A stretch of 64,000 bases of DNA, taken from NCBI GenBank assembly GCA_022821845.1, contig JAJECT010000028.1, positions 1 through 64,000 on the forward strand, written 5' to 3'. Positions 35,263-41,929 of the stretch are shown here, piece by piece. The stretch is from Rhodothermales bacterium (lineage in GTDB: Bacteria; Bacteroidota; Rhodothermia; Rhodothermales; VXPQ01). Below the pieces are notes generated by a model. The model had not been told where the DNA came from. It did no database searches and saw only the letters and a list, made by a program, of their open reading frames with translations. Positions within the stretch are counted from its first letter, which is position 1. Each line of letters opens with the position of its first letter. Both the position numbers and the translations under genes were made by a program.

Positions 35263-35360
35263 TATGCCCGCAACCAGCGTCAGGAAGACGACCGGCCGCC
35301 CCCGAATGGACATCGAGACCCCTCGGGCAACAACGGCGAAGAAGTGGGTTGCACTCCAAA
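35263..35360 (+). pseudogene. Remnant of a Uma2 gene 5' end
   Basis: ATGCCCGCAACCAGCGTCAG begins a short frame whose first residues (MPATSVRKTTGRPRMD) match the intact Uma2 protein at 36338 (MPETSAKKTTDRPRMG). The upstream GGGAGGCTCCCT also matches. The similarity is lost after about 30 codons, where the promoter cassette starts. A weaker trace of the same fragment lies at 39357-39405. Confidence 0.6.
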
Positions 35361-35520
35361 ATTTTTGTCGCCAAAGGACTTGACTTTTCGGCGCCGCCGC
35401 CGTATAATGCTACTGCGTTCCGGTCGCGCCTTGCCGCGCCAGAACGCCCAATCCCCCGATACGCAGACATCGGCCTAAACGCCCGCTCGGAACCCCCTCC
35501 TGCCGGGTAGGGCGAACCCG
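35300..35520 (+). repeat. Promoter-leader cassette, copy 1
   Basis: Shares blocks with 39357-39585: the TTGACT/TATAATGCTACTGCGTTC promoter, CCCCCGATACGCAGACATC in the leader, then GCCCGCTCGGAA and a GGGCGAACCCG…GAAAAACGG pair. Both copies are followed by genes for membrane-anchored coiled-coil proteins. Confidence 0.75.
35380..35408 (+). promoter_or_regulatory. Consensus sigma70-type promoter of coiled-coil gene 1
   Basis: TTGACT (35380-35385), a 17-base spacer, TATAAT (35403-35408). The match to the E. coli-type consensus is near-perfect, unlike the TTG/TAnnTTTG promoters usual in Bacteroidota. The leader from here to the ATG at 35599 is about 190 bases. Confidence 0.75.
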
Positions 35521-35598
35521 TTGAAAAACGGTGCAGAAACGATCCTGGCGATCTGTACGATCACAGGTGTGACAAGAACCCGAAAATCCTTACAAGCC

Positions 35599-36108
35599 AT
35601 GTCTGAATACCTTGACTTCGCCGTATTGATCGCCCCGGTCGTTGCCGTATTGATTGCAAGCGTTGGCTGGTTTTATCAAGGCCGCCGCAACAGGAAAACG
35701 GACAACAGAGACGACAAACGGGCTATGGAAGAACAATTCGCTGCGCTTGGGAAGAAAATCGACGACGTCAGCACGAACCTTAGCAAGCGAATGGACGACG
35801 GGAACGCGAGCCTGACCAAGCGAATCGACGACGTCAACGCGAGCCTCAGCAAGCGACTCGACGACACGAACACAAAAATCGACGACGTCAACGCGAGCCT
35901 CAGCAAGCGACTCGACGATACGAACACGAAAATCGACGACGTGAACATGGGCCTGGGCAAACGGATCGACGACATGAACGCGAACCTGAGCCAACGAATC
36001 GACGACACGAACGCGAACCTCGTCACTATGCAAACGGAACTTTCCAAGCGCATTGACGGAGTCAATACCCGTATTGACGACCTGTACGTCTCCTCGGCAA
36101 AAAAGTAG
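35599..36108 (+). CDS. Membrane-anchored coiled-coil protein with hendecad/18-residue repeats
   Basis: 169 residues. One N-terminal membrane helix (FAVLIAPVVAVLIASVGWFY) is followed by RRNRKTDNRDD and a long coiled coil built of KRIDDVNASLS-type hendecads. At DNA level a 54-base unit (DDVNASLSKRLDDTNTKI) is repeated exactly in tandem from about 35827. Lengths of such repeats change easily by recombination. It resembles single-pass scaffolding proteins, but no enzyme domain is visible and I do not know the family. It is expressed from the duplicated promoter cassette. The start was chosen at the ATG directly before the membrane helix. Confidence 0.7.
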   Translation: MSEYLDFAVLIAPVVAVLIASVGWFYQGRRNRKTDNRDDKRAMEEQFAALGKKIDDVSTNLSKRMDDGNASLTKRIDDVNASLSKRLDDTNTKIDDVNASLSKRLDDTNTKIDDVNMGLGKRIDDMNANLSQRIDDTNANLVTMQTELSKRIDGVNTRIDDLYVSSAKK

Positions 36109-36284
36109 TCCGCGCCCGATCCGAAACGAGCAATACGGATACGGGCGCGCTCGAAAGAAAGTCCCGTACGGCGAGCGCCGCATGAAATTTCCCGGCGGAC
36201 GTACATAACGCAAGGACACCCTGGCGCAAAACCTGTCCCGGAAACTGTACAACCGCGCATTTTCCCATACGGCAGGAACCAAGG

Positions 36285-36311
36285 GATACAAGAGGCTAAC
36301 CCCTTTGTATC
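36285..36311. promoter_or_regulatory. Inverted repeat upstream of the Uma2 gene
   Basis: GATACAA (36285-36291) and TTGTATC (36305-36311) are perfect inverted arms, 13 bases apart, with partial extension on both sides. The right arm is 26 bases before the Uma2 ATG. Could be an operator or a hairpin. Confidence 0.4.
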
Positions 36312-36337
36312 TCTTGGCCCGACACTCTGGAGGCCCC

Positions 36338-36961
36338 ATGCCTGAAACCAGCGCCAAAAAGACGACTGACCGACCCCGAATGGGCAGCCAGGCCCCTCAG
36401 GTCATGACCGCGGAGGAATACGTTACGCTCCCCGACCGGCAAAACGGCGTCTCCTATGAATTGGTGCAGGACACGCTGGTTGTACGCGATCCGGGGGTGT
36501 CCTGGACGCATTCGTCCGTACAAGGCAAATTGTACCGCTATCTCGACGAATGGATGGAAAAATTCGGACACGGCGAAGTAGGCGTAGACGTGGACTGCCT
36601 CCTCAGCGAAACCCCGGACACCATTCGCATACCGGACGTAGCCGTTCTGCTCCAGCCGTTCGATACGGAGAATGCCTTCCATGGCCGCGTGCGAGGCGCG
36701 CCAGACATTGCGATCGAAGTGCTGTCCCCCTCGAACAGACCGCAGGAAATGCGCGACAAAACAAGCGATTACTTCAATGCCGGGGCGCTCCGGGTATGGA
36801 TCGTAGATCCGGAAACCCGAACTGTCGTCATTCACAAGGCGGATGGGACAAACACCCGATTCATCGGCGCAGATCGTCTCGAAGACCCTGAAATACTGCC
36901 GGGCTTTTCGCTACAGATGCAGAAGGTATTCGGAGTATACCACGCCCGCCCCCCGCTATAA
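36338..36961 (+). CDS. Uma2-family (DUF820) PD-(D/E)XK-fold protein
   Basis: 207 residues from the ATG at 36338, preceded by TGGAGG. The family landmarks are MTAEEYVTLPDRQNGVSYELV, the VGVDVDCLLSETPDTIRIPDVAVL block (catalytic Asp), PDIAIEVLSPSN (Glu) and DYFNAGALRVWIVDPETR. Uma2 proteins are abundant in Cyanobacteria and some Bacteroidota, have a restriction-endonuclease fold and no settled role. An N-terminal Lys/Arg/Pro-rich extension of about 25 residues is also present in the remnant at 35263, showing that the gene family has duplicated and decayed locally. Confidence 0.88.
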   Translation: MPETSAKKTTDRPRMGSQAPQVMTAEEYVTLPDRQNGVSYELVQDTLVVRDPGVSWTHSSVQGKLYRYLDEWMEKFGHGEVGVDVDCLLSETPDTIRIPDVAVLLQPFDTENAFHGRVRGAPDIAIEVLSPSNRPQEMRDKTSDYFNAGALRVWIVDPETRTVVIHKADGTNTRFIGADRLEDPEILPGFSLQMQKVFGVYHARPPL

Positions 36962-37038
36962 CCCACCCTTGCCGCCTCTAAGAAGCATCGCCGACGGAGG
37001 CGGAATCGACGATTTTGAGTACAACTGGAGTTTCTGCG

Positions 37039-37662
37039 CTACGGTTTGAAGAATCGTTCGTTTTTCCAAAGAGGTAAAGGACACTCTTCGCCGCAGGCGC
37101 GCAGGTTTTCGCGAATCATACAAATAATTTTCTCATAATCCTCGTACTTGAATTTTTGCCATGCGGGTATCCCTGAGGGGCGTCCTTTTGTGCCGGGCAG
37201 GGTAATCCAATCCTTCTCATACCGCTTACCGAACCTTTTTTTTCCGCGTTTCGAATCGTTCATGCCTTTCAGAACCTCTCGGTCAATCGGAGGATGAACG
37301 GCAAGCCATTTATTTGCTTCCTTTTCAGGAAGATTGTCAAGGTTTAGGGGAGCCAAGGTTTTTATGAAGACGTTGATCAGCTTGGCGGAGTGTCCATATG
37401 ACCAGTCTTTTATCTCTATACGTTTTGCTTCTTTGCGAACTTTTTTGCACCAAGCGTGATGTTTCTTATCGAATTTTTGCGGATCGGGCAGCCATTTAAC
37501 CCCTTTCTTGGCAAGTCCGAAAAAACCCACTCTCTTCAAAATTTTGCGAGCATCGTTGTTTTGTTTCCCCCGCAATGCACTCCCGGCAGCCCATGCCGCG
37601 AATCTGAACCTGTGTTCTGCGTAAGTGTATTTTTTCAGTTCTGTGCAGGCTGGATCAGTCAT
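37039..37662 (-). CDS. Hypothetical basic protein
   Basis: 207 residues from the ATG at 37662, which has AAAGGA four bases upstream. The composition is Lys- and aromatic-rich (KKYTYAEHRFRFAAWAAGSAL, KKHHAWCKKVRKEAKRIEIKDWSYGHSAKLIN, DYEKIICMIRENLRACGEECPLP). Base composition is more AT-rich than flanking core genes, a sign of transfer. I do not recognise the family. It is the last gene of the minus-strand Fic group, 115 bases after the microprotein. The Lys-rich surface may suit nucleic-acid binding, but that is only a suggestion. Confidence 0.65.
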   Translation of the reverse strand: MTDPACTELKKYTYAEHRFRFAAWAAGSALRGKQNNDARKILKRVGFFGLAKKGVKWLPDPQKFDKKHHAWCKKVRKEAKRIEIKDWSYGHSAKLINVFIKTLAPLNLDNLPEKEANKWLAVHPPIDREVLKGMNDSKRGKKRFGKRYEKDWITLPGTKGRPSGIPAWQKFKYEDYEKIICMIRENLRACGEECPLPLWKNERFFKP

Positions 37663-37777
37663 TTTGTCCTTTAGCGGGTTTGTGAATGGAAGCACGCAAA
37701 ATAGCGTTTTTCCGGCCGGTGCGGATTTCCTATATCTCTAAAAGAAGAACTTCTGCTGCTCGGTCAAGTTCTCGAAA

Positions 37778-37945
37778 TCAGTCATTTTGCCCTCTTGAAT
37801 ACGGTTGTGGCATTTGCCGTCTCATGCCCCGCATCAGCGCACCGTTCGACTGGTTTGCAGACCGGACCGACCGGAATTCGATCCATGAAATGACGCCGCT
37901 TCTTGTCGGTTCCCCTGCCTCGGGGGCAAACCAGACTTTGGTCAT
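37778..37945 (-). CDS. 55-residue microprotein with strong ribosome site, downstream of fic
   Basis: The ATG at 37945 is preceded by AGGAGGGG with suitable spacing, the best Shine-Dalgarno site in this region, and lies 23 bases after the fic stop. The product begins MTKVWFAPEAGEPTRSG and is basic (GMRRQMPQPYSRGQND). I recognise no family. Fic proteins are often paired with small antitoxins, but those are usually upstream and larger, so the pairing is only a hypothesis. Confidence 0.5.
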   Translation of the reverse strand: MTKVWFAPEAGEPTRSGVISWIEFRSVRSANQSNGALMRGMRRQMPQPYSRGQND

Positions 37946-37968
37946 AATCACAACCCCTCCTGCTATTC

Positions 37969-39246
37969 TCAGCGGATGGCCTCAAGGTCCTCGGGCCGTA
38001 GCCTGTAGCGTATTACATTGCCCTCGTGCAGGCCGCGAAACTCCTGCCCGACATAGGCGGCAACCTGTTCGCGGTCCGCGTCGGGGACGCCGTCTGCAGC
38101 GGCCATGGCTATGACGTCCTCGGCGCGGAACGCCTTCCATTCCAGTACGCAGCGGCGCACGGCCTTGCGCACAAAATCCCGGTACGCCAGCGCCGCCTTC
38201 TCCGGACTTTCGACTTCGGCGCGCAGCACCCGATAATTCTCGGCCGAGCTCAGATAGGCCTCGATATACGCCTCGCGCAGCAAGGAAACGTTGTTGAGTT
38301 CGTAGACGCCGATCAGTCCGTCGATATAGTCCCTGTCTTCCATTGTCAAGAACGACATCGGCGCAAGATCGGCCTTTAGAAGCGAGATGTTCGAGGCAAT
38401 GCGCGAGGTCCGCTTGTTGATATCGGCGAAAGCCTGTAAATAGGGAATATGAACGAGAAGAAAGAAGGATTGCTCAAACGAATCTGGGATCGCCGCCGCC
38501 TTGCCGATCAGGATTTCAAACTCTTCCTCAATCTGATATTGGTCGTCAGGCGGCCTGTAGCTCGAATGCGCGATGCCGACAGGCATGCGGCGCAGCCGTC
38601 CCGCCATGGCGGGATCGACAAGAAGGCCGCCCGCGAGGAGAGCGTGCATATTGAACATATCCGGCCGGCTGATATGTATGTCGTCAAGATGATCGACGAC
38701 ATACTGAATCGCCTCCTTGTGGTTGAGAATCATCAGCGCTTCCTTGCGGTCCTTGCCAGCCGCCTCCTCGCCGAAGCGGATGAGCCGTTCGGTCTGAAGA
38801 ATATCATAGGTGTTTCCTTCCATGCGCGATGATGCCCAAGACAAGTCCACGAGCAGCCGTTCAAGGATGCGCCGCGCATAGGTCCCTGCCGGGAGCGGCG
38901 GCTCTGGACGCCCGGCCTCGTGCAGGCGCTGCCGGTCCGCTGCGGCAAGGTAGAATGTCTTGCCGGGAATATACCGGTCCAAAAACGCCTTGTTGTAGCT
39001 TGCCGGTTTGCGGCGGTTATAGGGCGTTTGCAGATAGGCGCGCACCACGCCCGCGCCCGCCAGGCGGTAGCCGGTGGCGCGGGCATTGCCCGAAACTTCC
39101 AGCCGGCCTTCATCGGCAAGCCGCTTTAGCGCCCGCCAGATAGTCGACAAACTTACATCCGGCGCGACATCGCGGCGAATATCCTCGCGGCCGGCGCCGG
39201 GGTGGTCCGCGATGTAGTCGAGTATGGCCTGGTCCGTGAGCGACAT
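37969..39246 (-). CDS. Fic-family protein with N-terminal winged-helix domain
   Basis: 425 residues from the ATG at 39246; a TTG at 39261 is an alternative start. An N-terminal winged helix (SLTDQAILDYIADHPG…LSTIWRALKRLADEGRLEV) leads to a Fic_N-like region with the inhibitory motif SSRMEGN (about 139-145, (S/T)xxxE(G/N) class). The core reads HIPYLQAFADINKRTSR (about 266-282). The catalytic His and the Asn-Lys-Arg are present, but the usual Gly before Asn is Ile, as in the HIPYLQPFxDxNKR subgroup. It probably AMPylates a target, or regulates. A C-terminal winged-helix-like tail follows. Repeated operators overlap its start, so self-regulation is likely. Confidence 0.9.
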   Translation of the reverse strand: MSLTDQAILDYIADHPGAGREDIRRDVAPDVSLSTIWRALKRLADEGRLEVSGNARATGYRLAGAGVVRAYLQTPYNRRKPASYNKAFLDRYIPGKTFYLAAADRQRLHEAGRPEPPLPAGTYARRILERLLVDLSWASSRMEGNTYDILQTERLIRFGEEAAGKDRKEALMILNHKEAIQYVVDHLDDIHISRPDMFNMHALLAGGLLVDPAMAGRLRRMPVGIAHSSYRPPDDQYQIEEEFEILIGKAAAIPDSFEQSFFLLVHIPYLQAFADINKRTSRIASNISLLKADLAPMSFLTMEDRDYIDGLIGVYELNNVSLLREAYIEAYLSSAENYRVLRAEVESPEKAALAYRDFVRKAVRRCVLEWKAFRAEDVIAMAAADGVPDADREQVAAYVGQEFRGLHEGNVIRYRLRPEDLEAIR

Positions 39247-39343
39247 GAAACGATTTGCCAATGCTGTGAAACGATTATGTCTATAAAATACAGTAATTTT
39301 GTTAAATTGTCAAAATATCGTTTCACGACTTTTGAAACGATAT
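39246..39343 (-). promoter_or_regulatory. fic promoter with four TGAAACGAT operators, two forming a perfect palindrome
   Basis: TGAAACGAT occurs at 39246-39254, 39267-39275 and 39333-39341, and inverted at 39317-39325. The last two form ATATCGTTTCA/TGAAACGATAT, a perfect 11-bp inverted repeat with a 7-base spacer (39315-39343). Between the operators on the minus strand lies TTGACA, 17 bases, TATTTT. The first copy spans the ATG at 39246. The likely repressor is the winged helix of Fic itself. Confidence 0.75.
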
Positions 39344-39356
39344 AGCCATCGCCGAC

Positions 39357-39585
39357 CGCCCCCGTATTCGCTGCGAGACATCTCGGGACAAGACGACGAA
39401 AAAAAGGCGGCGCTCCCCGATTTTTATTTCCCGAGGGCTTGACTTGCGGGTGGCTACGCCGTATAATGCTACTGCGTTCAGAGTGCCCCTTCCGCCGCCG
39501 AAATGCCGGTCCCCCCGATACGCAGACATCGGCCGAAATGCCCGCTCGGAATCTTCCGGGCAGGGCGAACCCGCCGAAAAACGGG
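39357..39585 (+). repeat. Promoter-leader cassette, copy 2
   Basis: Second copy of the cassette at 35300. Includes a decayed Uma2 trace, TTGACT-17-TATAATGCTACTGCGTTC, CCCCCGATACGCAGACATC, GCCCGCTCGGAA and GGGCGAACCCG. Identity is highest in the promoter and leader and lowest in the spacer. Confidence 0.75.
39439..39467 (+). promoter_or_regulatory. Consensus sigma70-type promoter of coiled-coil gene 2
   Basis: TTGACT (39439-39444), a 17-base spacer, TATAAT (39462-39467). Identical boxes and spacing to the promoter at 35380, though the spacer sequence differs, so the boxes appear to be under selection. Confidence 0.75.
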
Positions 39586-39641
39586 GCGTACGCATGGAAC
39601 GCGAAACGCCTTTGACAGCAATCCACGAAGTCCCTGGAACC

Positions 39642-40133
39642 ATGAAAAACTGGAATTGGAAACCAATCGTTGCCGGAATCGCGTTGCTTGGCGTGCTGGC
39701 TACCTTCTACGGAACGATCCGGGCGGATATGCGCGGAATCCGGACAGACATGCGAGTAGAAATGCAAGGCGTACGAACAGAAATACAGGACGTACGAACG
39801 GAAATTAGCGTCTTGCGTTCCGAGGTACGAACAGAGATTCAAGACTTACGGTCAGAAATTCACGCCTTGCGGTCGGACGTACGGGAAGACATTCGAGGCT
39901 TGCGGGCGGAAATGCGCGCCTTGCATACCGTTGAGGCACCCCCGCCTACCAAGGCAACAGGGGAAAATACCGCGCCTGCGTCGATCCCTGCACAGCCAAG
40001 TTCCGCGCTTGCTCCCCAAGCCGAGCAGGAACCCGTTGCATTGTCCGCCGTCGCATACGAAATGCCCTGCGTCCGCTCCCCGCACCGATTAGCCCGATAT
40101 ATCGCGGCGGTTACCTTGTGGTATAATGCCTGA
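39642..40133 (+). CDS. Membrane-anchored coiled-coil protein with heptad repeats
   Basis: 163 residues from the ATG at 39642 (an ATG at 39594 is in frame). A membrane helix (IVAGIALLGVLATFYGTI) is followed by heptads of the type RTEIQDV/RTEISVL/RSEVRTE/IQDLRSE, then a Pro/Ala-rich tail. It is similar in plan, but not in repeat sequence, to the protein at 35599, and is driven by the same promoter cassette. The family is unknown. Its 3' end contains the McrBC promoter, so the tail may not be under strong selection. Confidence 0.6.
   Translation: MKNWNWKPIVAGIALLGVLATFYGTIRADMRGIRTDMRVEMQGVRTEIQDVRTEISVLRSEVRTEIQDLRSEIHALRSDVREDIRGLRAEMRALHTVEAPPPTKATGENTAPASIPAQPSSALAPQAEQEPVALSAVAYEMPCVRSPHRLARYIAAVTLWYNA
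40119..40127 (+). promoter_or_regulatory. Extended -10 promoter for mcrBC
   Basis: TGGTATAAT fits an extended -10 box, 44 bases before the mcrB ATG. The -35 position (40099-40104, ATATCG) is poor, as is common with extended -10 promoters. The box lies within the end of the coiled-coil gene. Confidence 0.5.
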
Positions 40134-40171
40134 CTCGAATTACTTCTAATAATTGAAATACCTAACACAAT

Positions 40172-41929
40172 ATGAGCACCGATTTAGACAATACAGAATC
40201 TCCAGCAAGCTGGTTCGTAAATGCAGCTTTTAACGGATGGCATGGAAAATCTCATATAGAAGAATTTATACAAAAAGGAATTTGGGAATTCCGCGGAGAA
40301 GATAATAAATATAAAAAAAAGATATTATCCATGCGACCTAATGATAAAATTGTCATCAAATCATCGAGTCGAAGAACATCCGATGTACCTTTTGATAATC
40401 AAAACAAGAAGGTACCTGTTATGCATATTAGAGTAATTGGAATAATTACTAAAAACATGAACGATGGTAAGTCGGTATCGGTTAATTGGCAAACTTCATT
40501 GATAAATGATCGTAAATGGTATCTTTTTCAAGCATCTCCTGTTCAAAAAATTAAACCTGGAAGGTGGGAAAATGATGCGTTGCTTGATTTTGTATTTAAT
40601 AACAAATCACAGCCTATAGATCGATTTCTTAAAGAACCTAAATATTATGAAAGATATGGACTACAAAATATTCAAAACATTGATAACGAAAACAATCAAG
40701 ATGAATCTGTAAATAATCATGGAAATGATCGTAAAAAAACATATTCTGCACAAAACATCATTCTCTACGGCCCGCCAGGCACTGGTAAGACCTACACAAT
40801 CCGACAATGGGCAATTGAATTGATTTTGGGAGAAAAAGTCCCAAAAAATCTTTCAACACAGGATATAACCAATCTATTTCGCAAATACCAGGAGAGCGGA
40901 CACATTGAATTTGTTACTTTTCATCAATCATATGGATACGAAGAATTTATTGAAGGACTTCGCCCCATTTTGAAAGATGATAACAAAGAGATACGCTACG
41001 AATTACATGATGGGATATTTAAGCGCATGGCCTTAAGGGCCTTGAAAGCAAAGAGTCAAGTCATGCAGGATCAGGACTCCCCCGAAGCCAACCCTACAGA
41101 TTACGTCCTCATCATCGACGAAATAAACCGGGGCAACGTAAGCAAGATCCTGGGCGAGTTGATAACGCTGCTGGAGCCGGACAAGCGGCTTGGGGCCGAG
41201 AACGAATTGAGACTGCCCCTGGCCTACTCGCCCGAACAGCGCTTTGGCGTACCGCCCAATCTGCATATCCTCGGCACCATGAACACGGCGGATCGCTCCA
41301 TTGCGTTAATGGATGCCGCGCTACGACGCCGCTTCACGTTCGAAGAGGTTATGCCGGACAAGGATTGTCTCCAGAGGATTCTTGAGGAACGCCTGGGAAA
41401 CGGTTCCCCCCTTGTACAACTGGTTGTCGACCTGTTCGAGGTCCTGAACAAACGGATCCGCTTCCTCTACGACCGGGATCACCAGATTGGCCATGCCTAC
41501 TTCCTTCGCGTGAAAAGCCTGAGCGATTTGCGCTTTGTTTTCGCCAAGCGGGTGATTCCTCTCCTCCAGGAGTATTTCTATGGCGACTGGCACAAGATAT
41601 GCATGGTCCTTGGCTGTCCTTACAGCGAGGCCGGAACATCCCTCTCCAATAAAAATCAGCATCCGATCATCCAGGCGGATACATTTTCGGAAAGGGACAC
41701 CCTTGGCTTCGATCACGACGACTACGAAGACCGGGTGGACTTCAGCATAGCGCCGGAATTTCAGAATACGGAAAAGGAAATGAACAAAGACAACCTCGTC
41801 CGTGCATTCCTCGGCGTATTGCAACTCAAACAGGAGGATTTCGATAGGCGCCTTAATGAACTTATGGACAAGGAAGCCCCGCCGGATCAGGATAGCGGCG
41901 ACGAAGAAACAGGCGAGGAGGATTCGTGA
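40172..41929 (+). CDS. mcrB: McrB-type AAA+ GTPase subunit of a McrBC restriction system
   Basis: 585 residues. The N-terminal about 165 residues (ASWFVNAAFNGWHGKSHIEEF…GIWEFRG, then MRPNDKIVIKSSS) look like an EVE/PUA-like modified-base reader rather than the E. coli McrB N-domain. The AAA+ motor has Walker A GPPGTGKT (200-207), Walker B YVLIIDEINRG (about 311-321), the McrB signature MNTADRS (370-376) and an Arg-rich RRRF sensor. It translocates DNA by GTP hydrolysis for McrC cleavage. The first about 870 bases are strongly AT-rich and the rest GC-rich, changing near 41040 within one frame. It overlaps mcrC by 4 bases. Confidence 0.92.
   Translation: MSTDLDNTESPASWFVNAAFNGWHGKSHIEEFIQKGIWEFRGEDNKYKKKILSMRPNDKIVIKSSSRRTSDVPFDNQNKKVPVMHIRVIGIITKNMNDGKSVSVNWQTSLINDRKWYLFQASPVQKIKPGRWENDALLDFVFNNKSQPIDRFLKEPKYYERYGLQNIQNIDNENNQDESVNNHGNDRKKTYSAQNIILYGPPGTGKTYTIRQWAIELILGEKVPKNLSTQDITNLFRKYQESGHIEFVTFHQSYGYEEFIEGLRPILKDDNKEIRYELHDGIFKRMALRALKAKSQVMQDQDSPEANPTDYVLIIDEINRGNVSKILGELITLLEPDKRLGAENELRLPLAYSPEQRFGVPPNLHILGTMNTADRSIALMDAALRRRFTFEEVMPDKDCLQRILEERLGNGSPLVQLVVDLFEVLNKRIRFLYDRDHQIGHAYFLRVKSLSDLRFVFAKRVIPLLQEYFYGDWHKICMVLGCPYSEAGTSLSNKNQHPIIQADTFSERDTLGFDHDDYEDRVDFSIAPEFQNTEKEMNKDNLVRAFLGVLQLKQEDFDRRLNELMDKEAPPDQDSGDEETGEEDS

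Noticed and set aside
39468-39641. Known riboswitch in the duplicated leader
   Set aside because: I could match no recognised aptamer core. The leader is reported only as conserved between two copies.
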